From an uncultured Acidobacteriia bacterium (GTDB lineage: Bacteria > Acidobacteriota > Terriglobia > Bryobacterales > Bryobacteraceae), in the NCBI GenBank assembly GCA_903828455.1, contig CAIKMJ010000018.1:1-44226 (forward strand): 44,226 nucleotides of DNA, given 5' to 3'. A program made the position numbers and the translations under genes. A model generated the notes under the pieces. It saw only the letters and a program-made list of their open reading frames with translations. It made no database searches and had not been told where the DNA came from. The first letter of the stretch is position 1, and every line of letters begins with the position of its first letter. Positions 8,860 to 16,625 of this stretch are shown here, one piece after another.

Positions 8860-9438
8860 ATGAAACTGACCGCCGGTTCACTGCTCAATCGTTCGAACAG
8901 AGCATTTTGCGTGTTGATGGCCACCGCAGCCGCTCTCATGACCAGCGCCACCGCCCTGGCCGGCCCTGTGACTTATACCTACACCGGAAATGACTTCAAC
9001 GTCATTGTCGGTTCGCCCGGGCCGAATACCAGCGACGATCTCACCATCACCGCCACCTTCGCCGGGCCCCTTCCCAACCAGAGCCTGACAATTGACACCC
9101 CGACCTTCTGGTCGATCTCCGACGGCGTCGATACGATTACTTCCTCCACTGCGGGTGTAAGCTACGAGAACTTCCAGTTCGCCGCCAGCGGAGGCAGCAT
9201 AACCGCCTGGGACATTCAGGTAAACGGCCCGTCCAACAGTCTGCGCTCCGACAGCGCCTGTACCGACATTGGTTTTGTGGCTTACTGTGACAGTTCCAAC
9301 ACCTATGCCGGGACCAACTACGCCGTCAACAACATTTCGGCCGGCGTGTGGACTTCTACCCCCGAACCTGCTTCAGTTCTTCTCTTTGCAACCGGTCTCG
9401 GCGCAATCGTATTGCGCAAGCGCTTCCGCGCTGTTTGA
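8860..9438 (+). CDS. PEP-CTERM sorting-domain exported protein
   Basis: 192 residues. A signal peptide (CVLMATAAALMTSATALAG, about 17-35) leads a beta-rich, Thr/Ser/Asn-rich body that ends in a classic PEP-CTERM tail: the PEPAS motif, a hydrophobic helix (VLLFATGLGAIVL) and a basic end (RKRFRAV). Such tails are cut by an exosortase (EpsH family) during export to the envelope or matrix; no exosortase lies in this window. The start is supported by GAAGAGGT ten bases upstream. The body is not similar to a family I can name. It is convergent with the OsmC gene. Confidence 0.85.
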   Translation: MKLTAGSLLNRSNRAFCVLMATAAALMTSATALAGPVTYTYTGNDFNVIVGSPGPNTSDDLTITATFAGPLPNQSLTIDTPTFWSISDGVDTITSSTAGVSYENFQFAASGGSITAWDIQVNGPSNSLRSDSACTDIGFVAYCDSSNTYAGTNYAVNNISAGVWTSTPEPASVLLFATGLGAIVLRKRFRAV

Positions 9439-9451
9439 CGACGGCCGGGTC

Positions 9452-9877
9452 TTAAGCCGCAACCGGCATCCGGCCGGAATCCTGCGCGCTGCCGATCTCC
9501 GTCACGATCTTCGGAGGATTCAGCAGCGTGTTGTGAATCAGGCAGTGCTTCACGGCGTCGTCGACGCCCGCCCGGTGCTCGGGCGTCAGTGAAACCGGCG
9601 CTTCGATCTCGATCCGGAAGTTGTCCAGACGCGGCGGATTGAGCAGTTTCTCCGCCGTGACCCGCACATTCGTCCCCTCTTTCGCCAGCCCGCTCTTCCG
9701 CAGATACTGCGCCGCATAAAACGCTGCGCAGGAACCGAGCGCCGCCAGCATGAATTCGGGCGGAGTCATCCCTTCGTCGAAGCCGCCGTTCTCCGCCGGC
9801 TGATCGCAAACCACGCTGTGCTGCCGCGCGTGAATATCGAACTGCATCGCACCCAGATGATTGACAAAGACTTCCAT
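9452..9877 (-). CDS. OsmC/Ohr-family peroxiredoxin-like protein
   Basis: 141 residues. It carries the OsmC fold signature with both catalytic cysteines: C50 in LAALGSCAAFYAAQYLRKSG and C112 in VKHCLIHNTL. Family members reduce organic hydroperoxides or related sulfur species with a pair of cysteines. It follows the ArsR-type regulator by 11 bases, with a strong GGGAGGGG ribosome site before the ATG, so the two form an operon. This pairing suggests the enzyme is induced by the oxidative or reactive-sulfur signal that the regulator senses (inference). Confidence 0.88.
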   Translation of the reverse strand: MEVFVNHLGAMQFDIHARQHSVVCDQPAENGGFDEGMTPPEFMLAALGSCAAFYAAQYLRKSGLAKEGTNVRVTAEKLLNPPRLDNFRIEIEAPVSLTPEHRAGVDDAVKHCLIHNTLLNPPKIVTEIGSAQDSGRMPVAA

Positions 9878-9888
9878 AACCCCTCCCG

Positions 9889-10251
9889 TTAATTCGTTTT
9901 TGCTGCTGCAGTTGAATTACCATCGCCGCGCAGGGCGGCCAGTTCCGCTTCCATCTCCCGCTGCGCGCAGCCGCAGACCAGCGCACACAGTTCGTTCACC
10001 ACCGGATCGCCGATCGAGTAGTAAATGCTGTTACCTTCCCGGCGCCGGCGCAACATCCCGGCCTCATGCAGTTCCTGCAGGTGGCGCGAGATGTTCGGCT
10101 GATTCCCCGCCAGCGCCGCCACAACCTCGCCGACCGTCCGGGGACCCTGCTGCAATACCTGCAGGATGCGGAGGCGCTGCGGCTCCCCCAGCGCGCGGAA
10201 ACGGCGGGCGACTCGGTCGATCATGGCGTCACTGAGTGGCGGGGCAGACAT
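9889..10251 (-). CDS. ArsR-family winged-helix repressor
   Basis: 120 residues. The ArsR/SmtB helix-turn-helix is clear: RFRALGEPQRLRILQVLQQ, TVGEVVAALAGNQPNISRHL (recognition helix), then the wing GMLRRRREGNSIYYSI. The C-terminal helix contains CALVCGC, three cysteines in seven residues. The classical metal motif ELCVCDL in the recognition helix is absent, so this is more likely a thiol- or redox-sensing member, or one with a C-terminal metal site. It is autoregulated in all likelihood: palindromes cover its own -35 and -10 boxes. It is co-transcribed with the OsmC gene. Confidence 0.9.
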   Translation of the reverse strand: MSAPPLSDAMIDRVARRFRALGEPQRLRILQVLQQGPRTVGEVVAALAGNQPNISRHLQELHEAGMLRRRREGNSIYYSIGDPVVNELCALVCGCAQREMEAELAALRGDGNSTAAAKTN

Positions 10252-10262
10252 TTGTTATCTGA

Positions 10263-10319
10263 AATGATTGTATCATTGGCTATATGCTCATGCAAGCATA
10301 TAATTGTTGCCGCGGCAAC
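10263..10319. promoter_or_regulatory. arsR-osmC promoter with overlapping palindromic operators
   Basis: On the minus strand TTGCAT (10290-10295), a 17-base spacer and TACAAT (10267-10272) form a good promoter ending about 16 bases before the arsR ATG. Two perfect palindromes overlay it: AATGAT-TGT-ATCATT at 10263-10277 covers the -10, and TATATGCT-N6-AGCATATA at 10281-10302 covers the -35. The second has the size and AT-rich dyad typical of ArsR/SmtB operators. A third perfect palindrome, GTTGCCG/CGGCAAC at 10306-10319, lies toward the divergent gene at 10372. Binding by the ArsR protein is inferred. Confidence 0.7.
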
Positions 10320-10359
10320 TCCTCCGCTTTCGATGCCCCTGCCCCAAACTGCGCGGGCG

Positions 10360-10365
10360 TAAAAT
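10360..10365 (+). promoter_or_regulatory. -10 box six bases before the TTG start of the PD40 gene
   Basis: TAAAAT lies six bases before the TTG at 10372; there is no Shine-Dalgarno sequence between. It fits a leaderless transcript. No clear -35 was found. Confidence 0.35.
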
Positions 10366-10371
10366 AACCTC

Positions 10372-11442
10372 TTGGCCTCTCTTTCCCGGCGCGATTTCCT
10401 GGCGATGGCGGCGGTGGGTGCGGTGGCGCCCTCCGAGTTTCGCCGCTATCCGGACCCCGCGACGGAACTGGAAGTCTTCCGCCTCACTGACCCGGCCTTC
10501 GCCAGCGGCCTGACCTCGGCGCACCTGCGGCAGTTCACGCGGCGCAGCGACACATTGCTCTGCTGGAGCGACCGCAATGGCTCACGGCAGGCGTATCTTC
10601 TTGATCTGTCAGCCGGCGAGTCGCGGCAACTCACCGAAGCGGCCGCCCTCGACCCGGCGAGCCTTTCGCTGTCAGCAGATGACAAGAGCTTTTACCATTT
10701 CGATGGACCGGTCCTGTATGAAACGCCCCTGCCGGCGGGGAAGCCGCGCATTGTCCACCGCGCTCCGGAAGCGGCATCCCGGACGGGCTTCGGGCTGATG
10801 CAGGACGGCTCGGCCGTTTTCGCCGAGCGCCAGACAGCCAGCGCCGCCGCCCGCTCACGAATCTTCAGCGTGCTGAAACTGCAAACGCGCCGCATTGTTG
10901 AGCTGGAAGGAGAGATCGAGGCTCTGTTGCCCCGGCCGAAGCACGCGCAACTGGCCTATCGATCGGGCGGCGCGATCGTCCTCGTCAATGCGGACGGCTC
11001 CGGCCGCCGTCCGCTGAAGCTGGCGGCAGGGAAGACCGGCGAAGCTGCGTGGACGCCTTCCGGCCGCACGCTCGTTTATCTGCACGTGCCGGACGATCCG
11101 AAGGAGCTGATCACACTGCGCGAGCACACGCCGGAGGACGGCAGCGACCGGCAACTGGCGAAGACCAGCCAGTTCATTTCGGTTTCGCCCAACGGGGATG
11201 CTTCGGTCTTCGCCGGGGCAAGCCGGAGCAGGGCCTCGGCGTACGTGCTGATCCTGCTGCGCGCGGCGCACCGCGAACTCACGCTGTGCGAACACGCCGC
11301 CTCCGATCCCGAGATGGTGCGGCCGATCTTCACGCCCGACAGCCAGAACGTGTTGTTCGTCAGCGACCGCCACGGCAAGCCGGCCATCTACATGGTTCCG
11401 GTGGCGAAGTTTGTGGAAGCGACGGTCTCGGAAGCGCAGTAA
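10372..11442 (+). CDS. Tat-exported PD40/TolB-like beta-propeller protein
   Basis: 356 residues. It opens with a twin-arginine signal (SLSRRDFLAMAAVGAVAP), which fixes the TTG start at 10372; an in-frame TAA lies just upstream. The rest is a run of beta-propeller blades of the PD40/WD40-like type, with repeated patterns such as TLLCWSDRNGSRQAYLLDL, ASLSLSADDKSFYHFDG, EAAWTPSGRTLVYLHV and RPIFTPDSQNVLFVSDRHGKPAIYMV. The blades resemble those of TolB and oligogalacturonate-lyase-type propellers. No catalytic residues can be assigned. It is divergent from arsR across the palindrome-rich region. Confidence 0.75.
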   Translation: MASLSRRDFLAMAAVGAVAPSEFRRYPDPATELEVFRLTDPAFASGLTSAHLRQFTRRSDTLLCWSDRNGSRQAYLLDLSAGESRQLTEAAALDPASLSLSADDKSFYHFDGPVLYETPLPAGKPRIVHRAPEAASRTGFGLMQDGSAVFAERQTASAAARSRIFSVLKLQTRRIVELEGEIEALLPRPKHAQLAYRSGGAIVLVNADGSGRRPLKLAAGKTGEAAWTPSGRTLVYLHVPDDPKELITLREHTPEDGSDRQLAKTSQFISVSPNGDASVFAGASRSRASAYVLILLRAAHRELTLCEHAASDPEMVRPIFTPDSQNVLFVSDRHGKPAIYMVPVAKFVEATVSEAQ

Positions 11443-11480
11443 AACAAGAACGCTCCCGCGCGGATGCACCGCCGGGAGCG
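11441..11480 (-). terminator. Intrinsic terminator of the coiled-coil protein gene
   Basis: A perfect stem CGCTCCCG/CGGGAGCG (11451-11458 with 11473-11480), extended inside by GCGG/CCGC around ATGCA. On the minus strand it is followed by TTCTTGTTTT (11450-11441). The T-rich end overlaps the stop codon of the convergent PD40 gene. Confidence 0.7.
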
Positions 11481-11504
11481 CTCTGAGCAATCCGGGTTGC
11501 CGAG

Positions 11505-12419
11505 TTAGTTATTCCGCGCCTGATACTTCGGCGTGGAAAGGTAGCCCGAAATCTGATCCTTGCCCACGGTATTCACCACCAGCTCATAGAGCGACTTCGA
11601 TACGTAGAACTGCACCGGTTCATTCACGTTGCGGTCCTTGCGCTCGCTCTTCTTGTCGTCCGCCAGCAGCTCAATCGTGAACTTGTTCTTCTTGGCATCC
11701 GATTTTTCCAGCCGCACCGAAATATCGCCGACCTTGCTGAACTCGGTCGACTTGCCCTTGGTGATGTGGAACTCGATGATGTTGCGTTCGCCGCGCCGGC
11801 GGAGTTCATCGATCTCCTTGCCGTTGGTCGCCACAAAGCCGTTCGTGATGCCGAGGTCGCCCGCGACCTTTTTCAGATCGAGCCGCGCCTGCGCGAGTTC
11901 ACCCTTGGTGCTGTTCAGATCGGTCTTCACGCCGTTCACGTCCGTGCCCACTTCGGCCACTTTGGCGTTGGCGGCATCGGCGCGCTGGCGAACGTCGGTT
12001 ACGTCGGAACTGACCTTGTTGACATTCGCGTTGACGGCGGCCACGGCCTGCCGCTGCTCGGCTTCCACTTTCTGCGTCGCCTGGTCGGCGTAGGTAATGG
12101 CTTCCTTCTTGGCGAGGCTGGCCTGCTGCGCAAGCTGCTGGGCGCGGACATTCACATCATCCTTCAGATCGTTGAGCGCCTTCCGCTGCGCCGCCGTCAT
12201 CTGGGTGCTGCTTTCGGCGAGCGTATCGATCTGCTTCTGCACCTTTGCCTGCTGTGCGACCGCGTCCGCCTTCATGCCGTTGATCTGATACATCAGGAAC
12301 CCGTTCATGGCGAGCGAAGCCGCGACGGCGCCGGCCATGAGGGCCGTCTTCAGGTTCGATCCCCCGCCCTGGGGACCCGGGGCGGGCGCGCCAGGATAAG
12401 AAAACTGGGGTGTGCTCAT
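11505..12419 (-). CDS. Membrane-anchored coiled-coil protein of unknown function
   Basis: 304 residues. A Pro/Gly-rich start (FSYPGAPAPGPQGGGS) precedes one transmembrane helix (about 25-45). A long coiled coil follows (about 48-205), rich in Ala/Gln/Lys/Asp with heptad-like units such as VNANVNKVSSDVTDVRQRAD and VAEVGTDVNGVKTDLN. It ends in a beta-rich domain (about 215-300: IIEFHITKGKSTEFSKV, ISVRLEKSDAKKNKFTIELL). The start is supported by AAGGAG nine bases before ATG. No known family was recognised. It looks like an envelope protein with a periplasmic sensor or binding head. Confidence 0.75.
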   Translation of the reverse strand: MSTPQFSYPGAPAPGPQGGGSNLKTALMAGAVAASLAMNGFLMYQINGMKADAVAQQAKVQKQIDTLAESSTQMTAAQRKALNDLKDDVNVRAQQLAQQASLAKKEAITYADQATQKVEAEQRQAVAAVNANVNKVSSDVTDVRQRADAANAKVAEVGTDVNGVKTDLNSTKGELAQARLDLKKVAGDLGITNGFVATNGKEIDELRRRGERNIIEFHITKGKSTEFSKVGDISVRLEKSDAKKNKFTIELLADDKKSERKDRNVNEPVQFYVSKSLYELVVNTVGKDQISGYLSTPKYQARNN

Positions 12420-12571
12420 GTGGAAATCTCCTTAACTAACCAGTATAGCGACCGTTGTCGGACAAGGACTTCAGTGGTCATCCGGCCCAATAACCGTCCG
12501 CAACTGGATAGACAAAGCGAACCGGCCGCCGGTTCCAACATCAACAATTATTAATGTCTTAGCCTTCCGGA

Positions 12572-13945
12572 CTACAGCCGGAAGCTTTGCCCCGGAGCAA
12601 CAGGCGCCGCCGGAATGTGGAACTTTTCGTCGATCGCTTTTGCCATCGCCGCCGCCTGTTCCGGTTCGCCGTGAACCAGAAAGACGCGCTTCAGCGACGG
12701 CAGCATCGGCTGCATCCACGCCAGCAGTTCTTCGCCGTCGGCATGGCCGCTGAGCGCGTCCAGCATCTGGATCTCGCACTCCACCGTCTCCGGAATGCCG
12801 AAAATCCGCACCGACTTCATGCCGTCGGCCAGCTTGCGGCCCAGCGTGTTCTCGGCCTGATAGCCGGTCAACAGCACCGTATTCTTCGCGTCCCCGATGC
12901 CGTTGCGCAGATGATGCAGAATGCGCCCGGCCTCGCACATCCCGGAAGCGGAGATGATGACGAAGGGGTCCTTCCGGTCGTTCAGTTGCTTCGATGCCGC
13001 AGCCTCCCGCACGTAAGTCAGGCGCTTGAAGCCGAACGGGTCCTGCCCGCCCTGCAGGTACTTGTTGATTTCGTCATCGAAGCATTCCGGATGGTTGCGG
13101 AAGACCGCGGTGACGTCGATCGCCAGCGGGCTGTCGACAAAGATCGGAATGGCCGGCAGCCGGTTCTCGTTCATTAACTGATGCAGCATCAGCACCAGTT
13201 GCTGGGTCCGGCCCACCGCGAAGGCCGGCACAATGACGCGGCCGCCGCGTGCCGCCGTGCGCTTCACCACGGCCTCCAGTTGCCCCAGTGCTTCCGGGGG
13301 CGCCGGGTGCGTCCGGCCGCCGTAGGTGCTCTCCATGATGAGGAAATCGACGGGCGGCAGATCCTCCGGATCGCGGATGATCGGCAGTCCGCGCCGTCCC
13401 ACATCGCCGGAAAAAGCGAGGCGCGTCGTGCCATCGGTGAGCACGATCGACGATGAGCCGAGAATGTGCCCTGCGTCATAAGACGTCATCGTCAGCCCGC
13501 CCTCGATCGCGGTGGGCGTTCGGTACGCCACGGGCCGGAAATACGCCATTGTTTCCGCCGCATCTTCCACGGTGTAGAGCGGCTGCACGGGCGCGTCCTT
13601 CGGATGTTTGCGGTTCACGAACTCCGCGTCGCTTTGCAGAATGTGCCCGGTGTCACGAAGCATGGCGGCGCACAGTTCCACCGTCGCGGGCGTCGCGTAA
13701 ATCGGCCCGCGGAAGCCCTGCTTGACGAGCAGCGGCAGGCGGCCGCTGTGGTCGATATGGGCGTGCGAAAGCACGACGGCGTCGATCGAAGATGCCGGGA
13801 ACGGGAAGTCGCGGTTGCGTTGCTCGGCTTCCTTGCGGCGGCCCTGAAACATGCCGCAGTCGAGCAAAATTCGTTTGCCCGCGGATTCGAGAATGTGCAT
13901 CGAGCCGGTGACGACTCCGGCCGCTCCCTGAAACGTGATCTGCAT
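12572..13945 (-). CDS. MBL-fold beta-CASP ribonuclease / RNA exonuclease
   Basis: 457 residues, the usual length. The metallo-beta-lactamase core carries LLDCGMFQG and the zinc motif HAHIDH (61-66). GHILGSSSI and FSGDVGRRG follow, then a beta-CASP insert (VIVPAFAVGRTQQLVLMLHQL, IFVDSPLAIDVT, IISASGMCEAGRILHHL) and the C-terminal RMMBL part (LSGHADGEELLAWM, FLVHGEPEQ). This is the bacterial relative of CPSF73/archaeal KH-less nucleases and is expected to process RNA ends in the cytosol. TATCCT (minus strand, 13959-13954) lies 8 bases before the ATG, with ACAGG also present. A hairpin overlaps its stop codon (12564-12584) but has no T-tract. Confidence 0.92.
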   Translation of the reverse strand: MQITFQGAAGVVTGSMHILESAGKRILLDCGMFQGRRKEAEQRNRDFPFPASSIDAVVLSHAHIDHSGRLPLLVKQGFRGPIYATPATVELCAAMLRDTGHILQSDAEFVNRKHPKDAPVQPLYTVEDAAETMAYFRPVAYRTPTAIEGGLTMTSYDAGHILGSSSIVLTDGTTRLAFSGDVGRRGLPIIRDPEDLPPVDFLIMESTYGGRTHPAPPEALGQLEAVVKRTAARGGRVIVPAFAVGRTQQLVLMLHQLMNENRLPAIPIFVDSPLAIDVTAVFRNHPECFDDEINKYLQGGQDPFGFKRLTYVREAAASKQLNDRKDPFVIISASGMCEAGRILHHLRNGIGDAKNTVLLTGYQAENTLGRKLADGMKSVRIFGIPETVECEIQMLDALSGHADGEELLAWMQPMLPSLKRVFLVHGEPEQAAAMAKAIDEKFHIPAAPVAPGQSFRL

Positions 13946-13985
13946 CCTGTGACAGGATATCGTGCGTGAACCCGGCCCGGCCGCC

Positions 13986-14033
13986 AGTGGACTCGCCCCC
14001 GCACAGACGCGAGTGGACTCGCCCCCGCACAGA
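13986..14033 (+). repeat. 22-bp direct repeat (two copies) upstream of the polyamine ABC operon
   Basis: The 22-bp block beginning AGTGGACTCGCCCCC occurs at 13986-14007 and again, identically, at 14012-14033 (period 26). It ends 19 bases before the ATG at 14053, so it lies in the promoter or leader. It could be two regulator sites or a replication-slippage duplication. Confidence 0.8.
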
Positions 14034-14052
14034 ATAAGATACTGGTTAACCC

Positions 14053-15006
14053 ATGCACGTTCTCGAACTCCGCAACGTGGTGAAGGAATTCCCCGGTCAG
14101 CGCGCCGTCGACGGCGTCACCCTGGCACTGGAGCGCGGCGGCTTCTACTCGCTGCTCGGCCCGTCGGGTTGCGGCAAGACCACCACGTTGCGGATGGTGG
14201 GCGGATTTGAAAAGCCATCGTCCGGCGACGTTTTTCTCAACGGCGAACGCGTCAACGAGCGCAAGCCGTACGAGCGAAACGTCAGCACCGTTTTCCAGAG
14301 CTACGCTCTATTCCCGCATCTCACCGCGCTGGGCAATGTTGAATTCGGACTGCGCGAGCGCGGCGTGGCTGGCCGCCGCGAACGCGCCATGAATGCGCTC
14401 GAACTGGTGAAGCTGAGCGCCCGGGCACAGCGGTTTCCCGCCGCTCTGTCCGGCGGCGAAAAGCAGCGCGTAGCGCTCGCCCGCTCGCTCGTGCTGGAAC
14501 CGCAGTTGCTGTTGCTCGATGAGCCGCTCGCCGCGCTCGACCCGGACCTGCGCAAACAGATGCGCGCCGAACTCAAGGCCATGCAGCGCCAGACCGGCAT
14601 CACCTTTCTTCTGGTCACGCACGATCAGGAGGAAGCGCTCTCGCTTTCCGACAAACTGGCGGTGATGAACAGCGGCCGCATCGAACAATTCGGCACGCCC
14701 GAAGACGTTTACCTGCGCCCGGCCAGCGCGTTCGTTGCCGGCTTCCTCGGTGCGGTGAACTGGTTTGGCGATGCGGGTGTGCGACCCGAAGCCACACGCA
14801 TCGCCCGCGAGCGTCCGGCCGAAGGGCCGTCGCGGCGCGCCTCGGTCGCCAGCGTGGTTTTTCTGGGAAACCGCGTGCACGTCCACATGGCCCTCGATGA
14901 AGGCGGTCGCGCGGTTGCGGAACTGCCGCGCGCGCAGGATCAGTTCCGCGAAGGCGACGCCGTCTGGCTCCACTGGAACGCAGCCGACGAGATGAGGTTC
15001 CCGTGA
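14053..15006 (+). CDS. potA: Polyamine-type ABC importer, ATPase subunit
   Basis: 317 residues. Walker A is GPSGCGKTT, the Q-loop VFQSYALFPHLT, the signature LSGGEKQRVALARSL, Walker B LLLLDEPLAALD and the H-loop LVTHDQEEAL. A C-terminal TOBE-like domain (about 235-317) is shorter than in E. coli PotA. It energises import of spermidine/putrescine or a similar cation. It heads a tight four-gene operon: its TGA overlaps the GTG of the next gene (GTGA). Putrescine/spermidine is inferred from the whole set of four genes; other amine-like substrates are possible. Confidence 0.9.
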   Translation: MHVLELRNVVKEFPGQRAVDGVTLALERGGFYSLLGPSGCGKTTTLRMVGGFEKPSSGDVFLNGERVNERKPYERNVSTVFQSYALFPHLTALGNVEFGLRERGVAGRRERAMNALELVKLSARAQRFPAALSGGEKQRVALARSLVLEPQLLLLDEPLAALDPDLRKQMRAELKAMQRQTGITFLLVTHDQEEALSLSDKLAVMNSGRIEQFGTPEDVYLRPASAFVAGFLGAVNWFGDAGVRPEATRIARERPAEGPSRRASVASVVFLGNRVHVHMALDEGGRAVAELPRAQDQFREGDAVWLHWNAADEMRFP

Positions 15007-15833
15007 ACCTGCGTCGCATTTTTCTCTTTCCGGCCCGCGTCTGGATGGCGCTGTTTTTCGCCGCTCCGCTCGCCATCGTCTGCGGCTACAGTTTTCTCAC
15101 GCGCGGCGAATACGGCGGCGTCGAGCAGCCGTGGACTTTCGAAAACTTCACCCGCCTCGCCGACCCGCTCTACCTTGCCATTCTCTGGCGCTCCGTCCGG
15201 ATCGCCGCCCTCGCCACCGGCCTCTGCGTCGCGCTCGGTTTTCCGCTCGCGCTCTTCATCGCGAGGGCAGGGAAGCGGCGCAACCTGTATCTGCAACTCG
15301 TATTGCTGCCGTTCTGGACCAGCTTCCTGGTCCGAACCTACGCCTGGTTGTTCATTTTGCGCGATACCGGCCTCGTCAACACCGTCCTGCAATCGCTGCA
15401 CATCATCGACGCGCCGCTGCAGTTGCTTTACAACGAAGGCGCTGTACTCGCCGGACTCGTCTACAACTTCCTGCCTTTCTTCGTGCTGCCCATGTACGCC
15501 ACGCTGGAACGCCTCGACCCCGCGCTGCTCGAAGCCGCCGCCGATCTCGGCGCGCGTCCGCTGGCGACGCTGCGGCGTGTCATCATTCCGGTTTCGATGC
15601 CCGGCATCGTGGCAGGTGCGGTGCTCGTCTTCATTCCGTGCCTCGGCGCCTATCTCACGCCGGACCTGCTCGGCGGCGGCAAGACCGTGATGCTCGGTAA
15701 TCTGGTGCAGAACCAGTTCACTACCGCGCGCGACTGGCCCTTCGGTTCGGCCGCCTCGCTTGTGCTCATGCTTGCCAGCGCCCTGCTGCTCGCCGGATTG
15801 ATGCGCAGCCGCGTGAGGAAGGAATTGATGTGA
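15003..15833 (+). CDS. potB: Polyamine-type ABC importer, permease B
   Basis: 276 residues with six transmembrane helices. The first is FPARVWMALFFAAPLAIVCGYSF. The inner-membrane binding motif (EAA loop) is LLEAAADLGARPLATLRRVIIPVSMPGI, which contacts the ATPase. VYNFLPFFVLPMYATLERLDP and GAYLTPDLLGGGKTVMLGNLVQNQF are typical of PotB/PotH permeases. It starts at a GTG overlapping the potA stop. Its 3' end (codons for KELM, then TGA) is copied twice in the following spacer. Confidence 0.9.
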   Translation: MNLRRIFLFPARVWMALFFAAPLAIVCGYSFLTRGEYGGVEQPWTFENFTRLADPLYLAILWRSVRIAALATGLCVALGFPLALFIARAGKRRNLYLQLVLLPFWTSFLVRTYAWLFILRDTGLVNTVLQSLHIIDAPLQLLYNEGAVLAGLVYNFLPFFVLPMYATLERLDPALLEAAADLGARPLATLRRVIIPVSMPGIVAGAVLVFIPCLGAYLTPDLLGGGKTVMLGNLVQNQFTTARDWPFGSAASLVLMLASALLLAGLMRSRVRKELM

Positions 15834-15864
15834 TGAAGGGATTGATGTGATGAAGGGATTGATG
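15831..15864 (+). repeat. 17-bp tandem repeat forming two coupled five-codon ORFs
   Basis: TGATGAAGGGATTGATG occurs at 15831-15847 and 15848-15864, preceded by a related sequence that is the end of potB. Each copy holds ATG AAG GGA TTG ATG TGA (15833-15850 and 15850-15867). The TGA of potB overlaps the first ATG, its TGA overlaps the second ATG, and the second TGA overlaps the GTG of potC. It looks like a slippage duplication of the potB end that keeps a chain of stop/start overlaps. Confidence 0.85.
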
Positions 15865-16625
15865 TGAAGCGCCACGCCCTCGGCATCTATGCCGCGTGCA
15901 TCCTCGCGTTTCTGCATGCGCCGCTCGCCATCCTGATTCTCTTCAGCTTCAACGCCGGCCGCTTCACCATCTGGGAAGGCTTCTCTACCCGCTGGTACAC
16001 TGCCGCGCTGAACGATCCGCAACTCACCGAAGGCCTGCTGAACAGCCTCATCATCGCGGGCGTGGCGGCCGTGCTCTCCACCCTGATCGGTACGCTCGCC
16101 GCCTACGGGATGTGGCGGCGCAACGCGCCGTGGCTCTCCGGCATGCTTTACCTGTCGCTGGTGACGCCGGAAGTCGTCACCGGCGTTTCGCTGCTGGCGC
16201 TCTGTCAGTGGGCCTTCCGCTTCCTCCATCTGCGGCTCGGCATGCACACGGTGATTGTGGCGCATGTGGCATTTTCCATCGCCTACGTCACGATCGTTGT
16301 GGCCGCGCGCCTGCGAAACTACGACCGCTCGCTCGAAGAGGCCGCCATGGATCTCGGTGCCGGCGAATGGCGCGCCTTCACGCGCGTTACGCTGCCTTCC
16401 ATCGCTCCTGCTGTTGCCGCCGCCGGGCTGCTGGCGCTCGTCGTCTCGTTCGATGACTACGTGATCACCAGTCTCGTCGCCGGTGTCGATTCCGAAACGC
16501 TGCCGATGGTAATTTACGCCATGGCCCGCCGGGGCGTGAGTCCCGTCGTCAATGCCGTGTCTTCGCTGATCGTCGTCGCCTTCGGTGCGCTGATCCTTCT
16601 CTCGGAGAGGCTGCAGGAGCGATGA
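15864..16625 (+). CDS. potC: Polyamine-type ABC importer, permease C
   Basis: 253 residues, six transmembrane helices, starting with LGIYAACILAFLHAPLAILILFSFNAG. SRWYTAALND-like sequence (STRWYTAALNDPQL) and the EAA loop (LEEAAMDLGAGEWRAFTRVTLPSIAPAV) are characteristic of PotC/PotI. SFDDYVITSLVAGVDSETLPMVIYAM is the family's conserved periplasmic/C-terminal segment. The GTG start at 15864 lies at the end of a tandem repeat, with AAGGG seven bases upstream. The TGA overlaps the ATG of potD (ATGA). Confidence 0.9.
   Translation: MKRHALGIYAACILAFLHAPLAILILFSFNAGRFTIWEGFSTRWYTAALNDPQLTEGLLNSLIIAGVAAVLSTLIGTLAAYGMWRRNAPWLSGMLYLSLVTPEVVTGVSLLALCQWAFRFLHLRLGMHTVIVAHVAFSIAYVTIVVAARLRNYDRSLEEAAMDLGAGEWRAFTRVTLPSIAPAVAAAGLLALVVSFDDYVITSLVAGVDSETLPMVIYAMARRGVSPVVNAVSSLIVVAFGALILLSERLQER

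Noticed and set aside
12564-12584. Hairpin CTTCCGG/CCGGAAG overlapping the stop of the beta-CASP gene
   Set aside because: No T-tract follows on the minus strand, so an intrinsic terminator is not supported.
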